DNA of 64,000 nucleotides from Schistosoma mansoni (lineage: Eukaryota > Platyhelminthes > Trematoda > Strigeidida > Schistosomatidae). Where the stretch lies: assembly GCF_000237925.1 (NCBI RefSeq), contig NC_031495.1, forward strand, positions 17,433,749 through 17,497,748, given 5' to 3'. A program made the position numbers and the translations under genes. Under the pieces are notes generated by a model. That model worked only from the letters and a program-made list of their open reading frames with translations, was not told where the DNA came from and made no database searches. Shown here in pieces: positions 33,640-45,591 of the stretch. Numbering within the stretch: position 1 is the stretch's first letter; every line of letters begins with the position of its first letter.

Positions 33640-34370
33640 AAAAAATGTCTCAGTGCTGTCCCCTGGGGTTCAGCACTAGGACTTCTTCTTTTCTCAATTC
33701 ACATAAATGACCTTCATCAGCAAGTGTCCTCTGATGTATTGCGTTCTGTTGACGATAATAAAATTTATGGAGCAGTTTGCAAACAAGATGACAAGTTGAC
33801 CCTCAAGGGGGATTTCGACTGACTTGAAATTTTGGCGGATAACTACGGAGTTACTATGTGCACTTCAAAGTATATATTAGACTGTGTGAGACATGTTGTG
33901 CACTACATATATAACTATGAGGGCGGTCCATGGGTGAAATTGAGGAAGCTCTGAGAATTTCAGAAAGAGCCGAACATATTCCATCCAATCAGCTTATGGA
34001 AGAATATTCCAGAATCACTACATGTAGCTTCCCTATTGAACAAATGCTAATAACCCATTGTGTGAGGATTAGATTACTATAATGATGATTTCGTTCTTAC
34101 TAAAATCTATAAATACCCGACAGTTTAGTACCATGATTGAGACTGTTTGAAATAACATTCCTTCCACTTGTCTTCCGTCTTCTCATTTACGGTTTGGGAA
34201 GGTTTTAGCGTTCGAATGCTCAAGTTATACGCGGCATACTAAGAATCTAAGATCTAGATATAACAATAGCATGGATAACTCCTTCTGAAGGTACACTAAG
34301 TTGAAAAAGATTAGGGAGTGTTGGTACCCTATGATCTTAAGTGTTACTCTAGCTACGACAAGACACACCT
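33640..34370 (+). pseudogene. Decayed CR1/SR1-like LINE, reverse transcriptase
   Basis: The frame reads SAVPWGSALGLLLFSIHIND (families: [20 protein letters not shown]), then SSDVLRSVDDNKIYG where the FADD active site has become SVDD, and a C-terminal GVLVPYDLK. The element is dead. Between 32885 and 33640 the expected RT start is replaced by DNA I cannot assign. Confidence 0.72.
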
Positions 34371-35085
34371 TTCACTCCTTACAAGTAGTCAAATTTTAGA
34401 ATTCTCTGGTGGCTAAGACGGCATAAAAGAGTTCTCAGGAGTGTTTTACTAGTAAATTTGACATATCCCTCAAGACGCAGGAAATTATCCCACCATGATT
34501 CACCAATATTCTTCCTTTTATCGTTAAATACGCGTAGGTTTCTACCTGGAGGCATCAATGTTACGCTGCTACTATAAACAGGAGCCCGTGAAGCGAAAAC
34601 CTTACATATTTTATTCAGAATCATTTGAACCATTTAAAGTTATTATGTCCACTTACGAAAAATCGAATACGATGAGTAAGTGGGCATTTTATGGGACGTT
34701 TTCGATCATCCTACACTTCAAAAGTCGACACAACAATACACTTAATCGTAGAATGGCAGCAACTTAGTGTAAAACCCACACTTTGTCATTTCCAAACCAT
34801 CAAAACATTAAAATAACCTTACACTCTTTACGGGTAGTCAAATTCTAGAGTTTGATGTATGTGAGGTGGTCCAAGCGTTTTTTTAGGGTCATTCATGAGG
34901 AAGCTAGCACATTTTTAAGTACTCAGGACAGTATGTCACCATGATTTACCGAAAAATTTTAATTATTGAATATACTTAGGTAACTAGCTGAAGACATCGG
35001 TGGTCTACTGGTGCTCGATGAAGAAACCTGCCAAGCGAAAACTTCTTCTATTGGATCCACAACCATCTGAACGGTTTGGAATGTA
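34371..35085. repeat. Imperfect direct duplication (~270 bp units)
   Basis: 34375-34640 and 34818-35085 are related, with the same order of motifs (GTAGTCAAATT.TAGA, CACCATGATT, GCGAAAAC, CATTTGAAC/CATCTGAAC). About 180 bp of other sequence separates them. Probably two copies of the same old retroelement end. Family unknown. Confidence 0.5.
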
Positions 35086-36720
35086 GAGAATACTTATCAG
35101 CCTCGGAGGGCGTTTTGTTCTCAAGGTTGCAATGAGCAAAAGATATCAGTGAGCTGGTCGAGCATAGTTTCCGATTTTATTCCATAATGATTATCATAAA
35201 ATCTGATGACTCAAGTTCTTCTAAAAATGACCTAGGCTCTGTTTAGTGTTTTATGAGTCAAAACTTCATTCAAAATCTATTTTTAAGTCAGTGGTAAGCT
35301 GGAAACCAGTCATAATAGCTTTTCTTCCGTGTTATTTTCACTTTTTCACTGGGAATAATAGTTGCGAAGGTTCAAATGGGATGTCAGTTTTAGTTTTGAG
35401 TCATGTAGTTCAACATGTTGACGTCGACGTCAACATGATTGTTTGGGTCTTGCAAACCTATCTAATTGTCGTATATGCGACATCTACTATGTTGCAGATT
35501 TCTTCATTGATAAGTTGATTGAGTCATCAAATTCATTCAGGATTCCTCATCATTTGATCAGTTATAAATTAATATTATCCGTTGATGAGTTCTTCCATCA
35601 TTATATTAAGGATACGTACATTTAAATGTGTATAAATTCCTGAGTTGCTCAAGTAGGTATTTCGCAAATAATACTTGATCATCTCGGATATCATGGTGCT
35701 AGGTTATTCAGTAGGTTGTTGAAAAGTGATCATGCTTCCAGCCGTCCTAGTTGATGTCTTCGAATTATCAACTTTGCATCAGTATCAATGTTGTGAAGTT
35801 ATTTACTGCGAAATATTGAACTAGGACTTTGCAAATTTATTAAAATCGATGTGACTGTTCGGAAAACAAAGTTTAGTTAAGGTATATGCTAAAGTAGTCT
35901 CTTCAGATATAATATGGGACAAAACTTCATAAAAGTACCACTTCATGTCTAAAATTGGATAAGGTTTAAATGGGTTTAATATCAAATTAAGGACTGTCGG
36001 AGCTACGATGTCTTCCTACCATGAGAAAGATGTTTAAGCTTCAATGTGAATTTGTTTAAGCCATTTTATGCAAAAGACATTCTAGAGCCGTACCCTTTTT
36101 CCGTGAGTCTTTCTGTTATCTTGTTCCCAAATCGCGATTGCCCTAATTAACTCATAATCATAGTCTTATGAAAACAGTCATCTGCATAAATACTTTGATA
36201 GAAATTGAAAACCATCTAATTGAAAACTAAGATTTTCGTCGGCAGTTCATCAAAATGGATGAAAGTTGTTTTCGCTTCTTACATTATGTAATTATTACGA
36301 ATTGTAGAAAACAAAAATACTAGCCATATATTTGGTCCCAAACAGCCGCGTTTAGCCTGCGTGCTTCTCGGGTGGTATAATGGGTATCGAAGGTTACTTA
36401 TCTACATTTTATGGATACCACAAATGGTCTATTTTCCCGAAGACCTTGAAGGGAAACCTGTTCACAGCTCTGTGGATCTAATGGAAATAGCATACCTAGT
36501 GTTTTATTCTACTATGTAAACTTAAGTTAATATTTAGTGCTTTATCACAGCACTAACTTTTTGTTCCATATAAACCGTAGCTCGTTCTTATTTATTAAAT
36601 CTTTTATCAGTGGTTATTAGTTCTGTTCTCTCCGTCTAGTTGTGATATTTCCCTAACACTTGCTCTTGCATCACTATTCTAGCCTGCCAGTCTATTTTCC
36701 CAGCTAATATCAGAATTTTA
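35085..36720. other. Unassigned intergenic DNA
   Basis: A few short open frames (such as plus 35246-35518) show no domain, splice context or repeat match. Probably degraded repeats. Confidence 0.4.
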
Positions 36721-36721
36721 T

Positions 36722-36800
36722 GGTTGAATTCATGAGTCAATTAAAGCTAGATCACCATGGAAAACCTGAAAGCACTAGATGGCCTTCTGTTAATAATTAT
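36722..36800 (-). repeat. SINE 3'-arm fragment, minus strand
   Basis: GAATTCATGAGTCAATTAAAGC and CACCATGGAAAACCTG are the reverse of the SINE 3' arm. The copy is cut off just before the hammerhead region. Confidence 0.65.
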
Positions 36801-36963
36801 CATGTGCTCACTAGTGACTGGCTTCAAGAGATATTTCCAGGAGTTCTAGTGAGAAGCCGTGACCAGTGGAGTTCAACTAGGCCTGTCGTGAGGTAGTAAT
36901 TCATTGAAGACAATGGAAGATGGTCGCGCGATATCGTGGATTGGTTGAAGTTAAATATTAACT

Positions 36964-37196
36964 ACATGGAATGTCGGCTCAGTGGTTTAGAGATTAAGCT
37001 TTTGAGAGCGAGAAGTGTACCGAGTTTGATTCCTGTGTGCGGCATCGTCGACACTCACTTGTGGGGAGTCCCATACTAGGACGAAACGACCGTCCAGTGT
37101 CTTCAGGCTTTCCATGGTGGTCTAGCTTCAATCGACTAATGAATTCAACTATAAAATTACTAAAATCCCCACAAAAACCCCCTTCTGATAATAATA
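36964..37196 (+). repeat. tRNA-like SINE (Smalpha-like), near full length
   Basis: tRNA-like head with A-box GGCTCAGTGG and a degraded B-box, hammerhead region with intact stem II, GAAAC and GTC triplet but the CUGANGA box changed to TGTGGGG, then the conserved tail ending CTTCTGATAATAAT. The ribozyme should be inactive. Confidence 0.8.
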
Positions 37197-37695
37197 TCAT
37201 AATTAACCATTTTTTTGAGCGGCTTTATACGTTCAGATTGATCTACTTATCAGATATACAAAAGTAAATATTAGGAATAAAAATAACTTCCTTCTTTGCG
37301 TGAAATGTCACAGGTTAGCAAATCTCAGAAACAGTAGATATTTTTAAATTTCGAAATTAATCCGGTACTATTAATGTATCTGAACAGTATTTATTTAATT
37401 GCCTTATCAGATCAAAGATTTTCTCGTCTCAAATCGACACTTTAGATTTGAATATGGCAGAATTCAGACTTGCCAAGTATATCGACAAATCGAGGAAGTT
37501 AAGGTTATTCTTCATCTTGAGCCAATTTTTTCTTATATTCAGTCTTCATAATCTCTTAATAAAGTTTTGTGTTCCTTTGTACTGATAAACGCCTACGTCA
37601 CAGTATTTTTTTGCAGTGTAGTGTTATTCTCCCATAAAATGACCGATTTATTTGTACTAGTGGATTTTTTACGAATGTTAACGTAACATTGTTCC

Positions 37696-37769
37696 ATGTA
37701 TTTTAGTGAAGATCATGAAAAGCATGGTTCCTCACGCAAACATCGGCGGGATAGCCGCTCGCATTCACA
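37696..37769 (+). CDS. Hypothetical gene exon 1 (RS/His-rich)
   Basis: Encodes MYFSEDHEKHGSSRKHRR and the RSHS repeat. Donor GTAAGT at 37770. Start could be the ATG at 37696 or the acceptor ending at 37706. Confidence 0.65.
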
Positions 37770-40700
37770 GTAAGTATAACTAATTTCCATATATTAATTA
37801 TTACTATTATTATTAATGGCTTTATTCAATATACAATACAATATAGAATTCTCATCTGACATCCAAACGTAATTTGAGGAAATTTCATCCGCTATTTTGA
37901 GTTTTAACTACTTTTGTTGGTTTAAGAGGTTTTCACTATCCGATAGACAACCATACATCTGTAAAGCCTCAGGCTAACTTTGATTTCATGAAATGATTCC
38001 ATAAATAAGTCTTACTGCCGTGGACTATTTTTAACATTTATTTCTATTCTAGCCTGTTTTGGTAGTGGTTGAGCATAGATAACGTGTTTCGAAAACACAT
38101 TGGTTTTTGAAGATTAACCCACTCATAAATCCATGGTATATTTCTAGCTAGAACTACATTTTACAGCTCTATTCAATTGATGGTTCCACAGTACGGATAA
38201 AATCTTTCGAAGAGGTCAATAATCGATTACACGCAACCTGTTCATATCTTCTACTCTATTTAGTCCATTCGTATAGAGCTAACTAATGCACGGTATGCAC
38301 GCCTTTTGCTAAGTAGGCAGACATCTCTCCTGTTCTACATATATTACGAGTTATCAACAAGCAAAAGAGTTTGTGGCTATGGACAATTTTCGTCAATCAT
38401 CAGTCTACAGTGGCTGGAAAAACTTTAAAAATGATATGTTTAACATAATAAACTGCCTCACTACCTACGGATAAGTTAAATTTTGGTACAAGCTTGACCT
38501 AAAGCAAAATTTATTAGTAAGGGTAAGAGAAACACATCTCAAAAATTTTATCATTATCATTCAATACTTACCATTTTCGTCAGACAGAACCACATCATCT
38601 CTGTACTACAGGGTGAGGAGGTAATCTCCAGATAGTAGATAGATCAACGAAAGTTCAGATGGAAACGGTTAGCTTTAGAAATATATCTGAGGCAAAGTAT
38701 CTATGTACACATTGCACCAAGTTCTACGTTGCGTTTGACTGACTGACTGACTGATGAAGTATTCATAAATACGAAAAATTTACAGCTGTAACAGGCACTA
38801 CTTGGCATACTCGGTTCACGTAGTAGCTTCCTATGGGCTGCAGTTTGACCATGTATTGCAAAGAGGGTTCAGTACTTTGGTACCCTTTTCAATGTTAAGG
38901 ATTACCACAATCTATCTTGATTGGAAGTTCTAATTAATTCTTTCGGACAGATAGATGTTAGTATAGTTACCCATACCTATTGTTTAAAACTTGTCGTTTG
39001 CTTTTGTCAAACTATGCATTTCACGCGGGTCAAGGCACTGTAAACTTTGATGTAAATGGATACCGTGTACGAAATCTATATTTTCGAAATTTACCTTTCT
39101 AATTTTGGTTTGCAAACTCCGTTATAGTCATGTCACTTGATAGTGCACTTCTTTAAAAATATGTGTTAGTGCTAAATTTCAAATGCAAAATAATATACCC
39201 CTCTTTTATTTCAGTGATAAAGACAAAGAACTGCGCATTCAAATGAAGTAAGATTTCAATATTTTATCGTCTATCTAATTTTAACGCTACTTTTCTTAGG
39301 CCTTTGATGCTTTCTTCAGATAATGAATTAACTAGACAAAATGAAATAAGTTACATCGAAGGCTCAAGTTTCACACAGAAAAGCTTCTCATCTTCGCGTA
39401 AACAAGACACAGTAGGTTTACGCTATGCAAAACTGCTTATGGTTCTAAGTTCCATATGATTGTATGCTAAAGAATATCCATTTTAGCCTATGCTGCTTTT
39501 ATGTTGTTGTTATCTGTTTTTTGAAGCCATTGATCCAAATTTTTTACATTTGATTACTCATCATCAAGATCTATCTGCAACCTTGCAAAAGTTCATTACT
39601 TATCTAAGTTCTTAGTTTTCATCGCTCAACTAAAAAATCCAGGTAACAATTAGATTGTGCAGCTTTAAGTGCCAGATGAAACAAACACTTCATTTCAAGT
39701 CGCTGATAATATGTTGAAACAAAAAAAAATTATATAATTGGAACTTCCAGATTACTACCTACCGTTAAGCACCTAAAACGGTATACCGAAATGTTGATGA
39801 ATAGTTAATTTGGTAAACATATCTTAAATCTGATCGATAAAACTAGCCTATTGCTGAACTATAAGTATATATCCTGTGACAGTTAACGTACAACATTTAT
39901 ATATGGTGGAGAGTTATGTAAAATATCAGTGGTCGAAATACCTTAAATACGATGTATTCCATTACAACCCAATAACTCTCTATGGCAACTCAATTGTTTA
40001 TGGTTGCGTCGGCACAAAGTCAAAAGGTTTTGGGACTAAATTATCAGGAAAATTAATTTTGTTTACTTAAAACATAGGGATGCCCAGTAATTGATTAAGC
40101 TCTTTTTCTGTCTAACATTTAATGCGTAAACAGGTAGTCTTGCTTTATAAATGGATAAGTGTTTCTCAGTTTATTAAGTTATTCGGAACAACTTGAAGGA
40201 AAAATTTCAAGCGAGTAAGTATTTCCGGCAATTTTGTTATCAAGTTATATACTTACAAATTATCTATTCAGGACCCTTCAGAACATTTCCTCTACGTAAA
40301 TCATCAGACTGTTATCCAAAGAGGATCTGGTCTAGTCTTGTTCACATCATTTCTCTTGTAGACTACAAAAAGTTGATTTTTACGTCAAAGTTCATCTACG
40401 CCATGGTAAATATCACCTCAATATTTATAATTAAATATACACTGATAATTATTTGATGTTTTTAGCTACTGAATCCGGATTCATATTCACGGCCGGCAGG
40501 TGTCAATTCAGGTCATTACTCTACGATGATTTTGGAAAGAGCACACGAAGCGGCCATATTTGGTCATTCTTCCGTTCCTTTACCTTCCATTCTCGGTACA
40601 GATCCAGCTGAAGGCAAAGATAAAATAGTTTCTTCTGTGGATACAGTGAAGCAACTACTTCATCATTCGGTAATCTGCACTAACAAAGATTATATTTCCT

Positions 40701-41660
40701 TGTTTCCGCACATTACGTGTCCTATATTGTAGCTATTCATGACTTTGAATTCATTAATGCTAATAAATTTATCAATACCCAAAGTTTAAATATACCTAAA
40801 CAACATATCAGAATTAATACTTTGCAACCAAATAAAATACTCGAAAGTACAAATGTATTCACTAATGAAAAGCTGGAATGATTTCGTTGGTGTTACATTT
40901 TTTGATCTGAATGGTTTGGTCGCTAAAGCTTTGTCATTCATTACAATGTCATACATACTTCCGGAAAAATCCAGTGTCTTGCTTATTTAAAAGCCACTTC
41001 TACAGTGTATCTTAATAAACTGTTGAAGATAAAAACCTTTTGGTCGACTAAATAAAGTCAAATGATAATAAAAGTCTATTTATAAAAGATTTATCCTAAT
41101 CATAAATAATGAAACTCAAGCTGAATAACGATTCTCTTATACTGGAATTAAAACATTTCAGATCAAAAAAGACGAAGAAACAGTGAAACTTTCTGCTTAT
41201 GCATGAAGAAATTCAATTTTTGATAGGAGATAACTAACATGAATTAGTGACTCATTGCACAATTAGTTGTTGCGTTATATTTCTTTTTGCTTCGATTCGT
41301 TCTCAGACTGGAAAAATATATTCTTCTAAATATTAGTTTGAGAGGCTTTAGTTAATTTACAACTCGTGCTTTTTACATTACGAGCATCATTAGTTTTAGG
41401 TCATCTGAAACACCCTAATCTGTTTTCCCCTGGCATTGCTTTTTTCAATTTGTGTGCTATGAATTAACTTAATGGTTTATCTTAATTTTTGAGAATTCGA
41501 TGCATATATATATGTGGTGTGTGCTACTTATACAGACAGATATACGTAGTGTGTATCAAGATTTGGAGGTACAATCCTTACTGACAGAAAAGGAAAGTGA
41601 AGAGAAGAAATGAAAAGCAAAAGCAATCGGAGTAGCAACAAGAATGGAAGAACGATGGAG

Positions 41661-41710
<50 letters not shown>

Positions 41711-42179
41711 TTTATCATGTTCTCATCTCAAATATTCCTTAGCTCATGGTTTATTCATTCATTTATCAGGTTCAAATTCGTTTACTTGACTTCACTTCAC
41801 ACCCAATGTATGAGAAATAGTGATACTATTTAGTTACCTAAACTAAAGTGACTGTAGTAGAGATCGAACGTGAAATTCGTTAATTGAAAGTCAAATGCCT
41901 TAACCAATGAGCCACTGATAAACTTATTTATTCACTTTATAACTTTTTTAATATTGTTCTTTTTCTAATACATTGTTATCACTTAATTTGTAGAGTAACA
42001 TTTTACTTACACAGTAATCGTTTCCTTTCTTTTTTGTAAATTTACAGCTGGATAAATCTGATCCATCCGCATGGGATGCTTGGTTGGTAAAACTTGCTGA
42101 ATTTAAGGCACATCGAGTAAATAAGATTTCATCTACTATAAACACAAATCAGAAAAAGAGAATTAATGGAATTGGATAA
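37696..42179 (+). CDS. Hypothetical protein, five exons, RS/His-rich N-terminus
   Basis: Exons 37696-37769, 39215-39247, 39300-39411, 40466-40669 and 42048-42179 join in consistent phase through GT-AG introns to 184 residues ending at TAA 42177. The ATG at 37696 is in frame, but TTTTAG at 37701-37706 also makes a good acceptor, so exon 1 may instead be internal to a longer gene whose earlier exons I could not find. The N-terminus (SSRKHRRDSRSHS, then HDKDKELR) is basic and Ser/Arg/His-rich, as in nuclear RNA-processing proteins. Later parts contain ILERAHEAAIFG, PLPSILGTDPAEGKD and DPSAWDAWLVKLAEFKAHR. I do not recognise the family. One intron is only 52 bp. AATAAA overlaps the stop codon. 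Coding potential is supported by phase consistency across five exons, not by homology. Confidence 0.72.
38660..38754 (+). mobile_element. RTE LINE tail fragment with TGAC repeats
   Basis: TTCTACGTTGCGTTTGACTGACTGACTGACTGA corresponds to the RTE 3' terminus at 19019-19044. Upstream similarity fades quickly. Inside the hypothetical gene's first intron. Confidence 0.65.
39215..39411 (+). CDS. Hypothetical gene exons 2 and 3 with a 52-bp intron
   Basis: Exon 2 is 39215-39247 (acceptor TTTCAG, donor GTAAGA) and exon 3 is 39300-39411 (acceptor TTTTCTTAG, donor GTAGGT). The 52-bp intron between them is at the short end for metazoan introns, in contrast to the kilobase introns around it. Confidence 0.7.
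40466..40669 (+). CDS. Hypothetical gene exon 4
   Basis: 204 nt, phase 0 at both ends (acceptor TTTTTAG, donor GTAATC). Encodes LLNPDSYSRPAGVNSGHYS, AHEAAIFGHSSVPLPSILG and VDTVKQLLHHS. Confidence 0.78.
41505..41664 (+). repeat. Dispersed repeat A, copy 2
   Basis: Similar to 15225-15400 over about 150 bp. It ends directly at a TA microsatellite. Confidence 0.65.
41663..41710. repeat. TA dinucleotide microsatellite
   Basis: About 23 TA units in the last intron of the hypothetical gene. Confidence 0.95.
41840..41925 (-). repeat. tRNA-like SINE head, minus strand
   Basis: On the minus strand, CAGTGGCTCATTGGTTAAGG (A-box-like) is followed about 30 bases on by ACGTTCGATCTC (B-box-like). It is tRNA-derived in layout but has no tRNA cloverleaf I can close, so it is a SINE head and not a tRNA gene. 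Confidence 0.5.
42048..42179 (+). CDS. Hypothetical gene exon 5 and stop
   Basis: Acceptor TTTACAG, encodes LDKSDPSAWDAWLVKLAEF and a basic tail ending NQKKRINGIG, stop TAA. The polyadenylation-like AATAAA at 42178-42183 starts inside the stop codon. Confidence 0.78.
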   Translation: MDKSDPSAWDAWLVKLAEFKAHRVNKISSTINTNQKKRINGIG

Positions 42180-42940
42180 TAAAGTATACATTTTTTATAC
42201 CTTACTAGTGGTTTGCTCTATTTAAATGATTATGGTTTTTATTTTCTGCAAATACAACATGTACTTTCTTGACGTATTCTTTTTATAAGACACTTATTAC
42301 TGCAAATAAGGAAATTTAAATCAGTCGTAATAGTTTTGGTTTTTCTGTTACTCGCCAGATTTATTTTCAAAATTGTAAGAGATTAAACGCTTGTGTTTGA
42401 TTGTGTTTGGATGAAAAATAATGCAACATAATTCTGAGTTGTGCAGGTAACCACCAAAAATACTTTCTGATCCCATTTTTGTACTTTTATGTACTTACGA
42501 GCATATTGTGTTTGGAAACTCCATGTAGTTTATTCTAACTCGAAAATTCTAATCTATAAAAGGTAATGCTGGAATAGATTTACTCTCAACTATCGAAATT
42601 TTATAAGTAGTATGTGATATTATTTCGATTCATGAAATTGGACTAGATCCCTAACTAGCCTGTAAATATTTATTACGATCAGGATAATTCATCAAAAAAA
42701 CATTAGATGTCCCAATTCTTAGAGTGAAAGAAAGTCTGATATTCTAGTAAAATCACTTCAATCAGAGCATCTAAAAAAACACCTCAACTTAATAGTTCCT
42801 ATCTGTTAAATTTTCATTTGGATTTTCCTATTACCTTTATAAATCATTCCTTTGATCCATAGACTGATTTGAATTGAGTTCGTACCTGCTTCGTTTAACA
42901 CAATGTGCTATTTGAAATGTTCAATTTATCTTGCTTTCAG

Positions 42941-43140
42941 TTTGAAAGAAATGGAATGTGCCGCATTCTGTCTGGCTGGTTGCTACTGAGTTCAAAAAAT
43001 CTATTTAAAACGATTTCAGCAAATCATTCGAGAAAAAGAAACTACCCCTGCTCCTTACCAACGACACAAATCTGCCAAAGCACAGGAAGCTTCAAAGTCA
43101 AAGTTTACTAGAAATCATAGATTTATGCTTAACAACATAC
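42941..43140 (+). pseudogene. Coding-like segment with one stop, unidentified
   Basis: After a good acceptor (CTTGCTTTCAG at 42940) the frame reads LKEMECAAFCLAGCY, a TGA, then VQKIYLKRFQQIIREKETTP, PYQRHKSAKAQEASKSKF and LNNILPIQ before TAA. The composition looks coding and a single TGA (Trp-like position) breaks it. It could be a dead exon or the 5' part of the adjacent Penelope-like element. I do not recognise it. Confidence 0.3.
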
Positions 43141-43149
43141 TTCCAATTC

Positions 43150-44116
43150 AATAATAAAAACCTACGAACAAACGAAAGGAATACCGATGGGATCACAAAT
43201 ATCAAGACTTGTTGTAGAATCAGTTATGCAACGACTGAAAGCATCAATCTTACCAGTGATCGAGCCAAAAATTTGGATTTGTTATGCGGACGACACATTC
43301 GTCATCATCAAATAGGATGAGCTGGGAAACACCTTCAAACTGATCAATAACGTCTTCTGTGACATATAGTTTACAATGGAACAGGAGACAAACAACAAAC
43401 TATCATTCTTGAATGTATTAATCACCGGAACCGACACAGGTAAACTGGAGACTCAAGTGTACAGGAAGCCGACCACACTAATCAAATTCTCAACTACATT
43501 AGCAACAACGCGATAACTCAAAATCAACTGCGTATAAACTTTATTCAAGAGGGCGAGGACACACTGCAACACACTTGCAACGCGAAAAAGGGAAGAAAAA
43601 TATCTAAAGACTATCTTTCAAAAGAACGGCTACCCAATCAACTTCATAAAAATATATCAAACAAACTCAGAAAAAAGATCAAGTACAGAAACCTACAAAT
43701 TGCTCATCCTACCGTATATAAAAGGCATATTAGGAATTACTACGAGTTTGTTGAAGCCTTTTGGAATAGGTGTAGCACACAAACCAACATAATCACTTCA
43801 ATCAATCCTATGCAAACCAAAGAACGGGATGACAAAAGAAAAACCGAACATCATCTACAAAATAAATTGTTCCAACTGCGAAAAACACTACATCGGACAA
43901 AGTGTATGTTCCCTTCATCTTCGCCTGCATGAACATCAATTGGTGGTTAAACGCCATGACACATCCTCGCCTATATCAATACATGTGGACACAAATTCGA
44001 CTGGGAAAATGTTGAGATCCTGGATAGAGGGAATTTTTAGAAGCTTGGCACTCAGGTCAATCAGCTATCAATTAAACATTGAAATCGATCCAATTTATCA
44101 ACTAATCAGAAAAATT
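43150..44116 (+). pseudogene. Penelope-like element: RT and GIY-YIG endonuclease remnant
   Basis: The plus-strand reading gives GIPMGSQISRLVVESVMQRL, then the active site WICYADDTFVIIK (about 43267-43310), FTMEQETNNKLSFLNVLI, KLETQVYRKPTTL, EEKYLKTIFQKNGYP and, at 43829-44110, IIYKINCSNCEKHYIGQS followed by LRLHEHQ, a GIY-YIG endonuclease start. RT followed by a C-terminal GIY-YIG is diagnostic of Penelope-like elements. In-frame stops (e.g. at 43316) and frameshifts inactivate it. The 5' half of RT is missing and the 3' end abuts the RTE tail at 44117. Confidence 0.88.
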
Positions 44117-45494
44117 TAGTCAGTCAGCTACAACGTAGGATCAGGCACATATATGCATCGGTCCAAGTTGCCATACTTCATTAGTACAACAAGATGAACA
44201 CCGAATTCATAGAAATAGTTAATTTAGTGGTGGTAATATATAAAAGATAGGTTGTATATAAGGATATAGTACAGGAAGAAAGACAGATATGAAGCAATTT
44301 TAATCTCAAGGTTTAAAGGAAGAAGAGTGTATACACCTACTCCATTGTGATCGATTACCAGCCATGTCACCCAGAGACTACAGCCATTATTTACAATAGT
44401 CACGCGGACCCCAACCAGATAGTCTGCATCTGCCAACATGGCTCAGACTGGAAGTTAGTGACTTCAAGCACTGATGCCACGTTTTGGTTTGGCCGCCCCT
44501 AACTCTTTTCTAACCATCCCCAATACTAGTTAGCATAGCGGGTCCTGGTAATCGATGTTCAGGCATACGTAACACATGGCCTAACCATCTCAGTCGATGA
44601 AGATTCATGACCTCATCAACTGACTTACCATCATTTCCTAATACCCTGCGTCGAACCTCACTATTACATACCCGGTGATCCCAGCAGATGCGAGCAATAT
44701 TTCTAAGGCATCTGTGGTCAAATACTAGTAACTTACGAGTATCATCTACCCTTAATGACCACGTTTCGCAGCCGTAAAGTAAAACAGAACGAACTGCTGT
44801 GCATTATACTCGTCCCTTAATTGATAGATGGATATCTCGTCTTCGCCATAGGTGACGTGAGTTGGCAAAAGCCAAACGAGCTTTTTGAATCGGTGGAGAG
44901 GTCTCATCAGACACCAACCCATTAGGGTTGATCAGATTTCCAAGATAAGTGGAGTTGTCGATGAGTCCAACTACTTCACTGTCTATCCTTAGTTCACGTG
45001 TTGACTCAGGCTAGACCTGGAATAACAATTTACATTTAGAGGGGGAGAAACGCATCCCAGACGTCCTGGCATTGTTACTCAGTGCTACTAAAAGACTCTG
45101 CACTTTGTCAGCGTCTTCACCAAACAGGACTATGTCATCTGCGTATTCTAAGTGGCTTAGTGGACCTCCTGGTAGGAGATCAGTTCCTGGAAATATTCAG
45201 TCGACGAGAACGTTATTTTCAGCAGTAGGTCCATGATGAAGTTAAACAAAATGGGGATAGTGGACAGCCTTGCGGGACACCATCCGATGTTGTAAAACCA
45301 TATGACAGTTCGCCATAAGCTCTCACTCGACTGGTAATGTTCGGGTAAAGAGATCTCACATGGTTTATGTACTTCTGAGGTACTCTTCTCAATGACAGAT
45401 AATGCCACAGAACCTCTCGGTCTACAGAGGCGAATGCTACTTTTAATTCAAGAACAACTATCATTGTTAGATGGATAGTGGCTAGCAGTGGAAT

Positions 45495-45533
45495 CCAGGA
45501 CGCGCGTTTCGTCCTACTTGGGACTCGTCAGCT
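45495..45533 (-). ncRNA. Hammerhead ribozyme, minus-strand arm (weak stem I)
   Basis: Mirror image of the plus-strand ribozyme with the same core (CTCGTCAG at 45524-45531 is the reverse of CTGACGAG). The bases preceding the core on this strand are AGAG instead of CCAG, so only two stem I pairs remain and activity would be poor. Confidence 0.7.
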
Positions 45534-45550
45534 CTGAGATGCAGGTGCAT

Positions 45551-45591
45551 CCAGCTGACGAGTCCCAAGTAGGACGAAACGCGCGTCCTGG
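45551..45591 (+). ncRNA. Hammerhead ribozyme, plus-strand arm (intact core)
   Basis: Stem I CCAG/CTGG, core CTGACGAG (45555-45562), stem II GTCC/GGAC around CAAGTA, GAAA (45576-45579), minimal stem III AC-GCGC-GT and a GTC cleavage triplet ending at 45587. Every core position is canonical. Confidence 0.88.

Noticed and set aside
41840-41925. Possible tRNA gene on the minus strand
   Set aside because: A- and B-box-like words are present but acceptor and anticodon stems do not pair, so it is called a tRNA-like SINE head.
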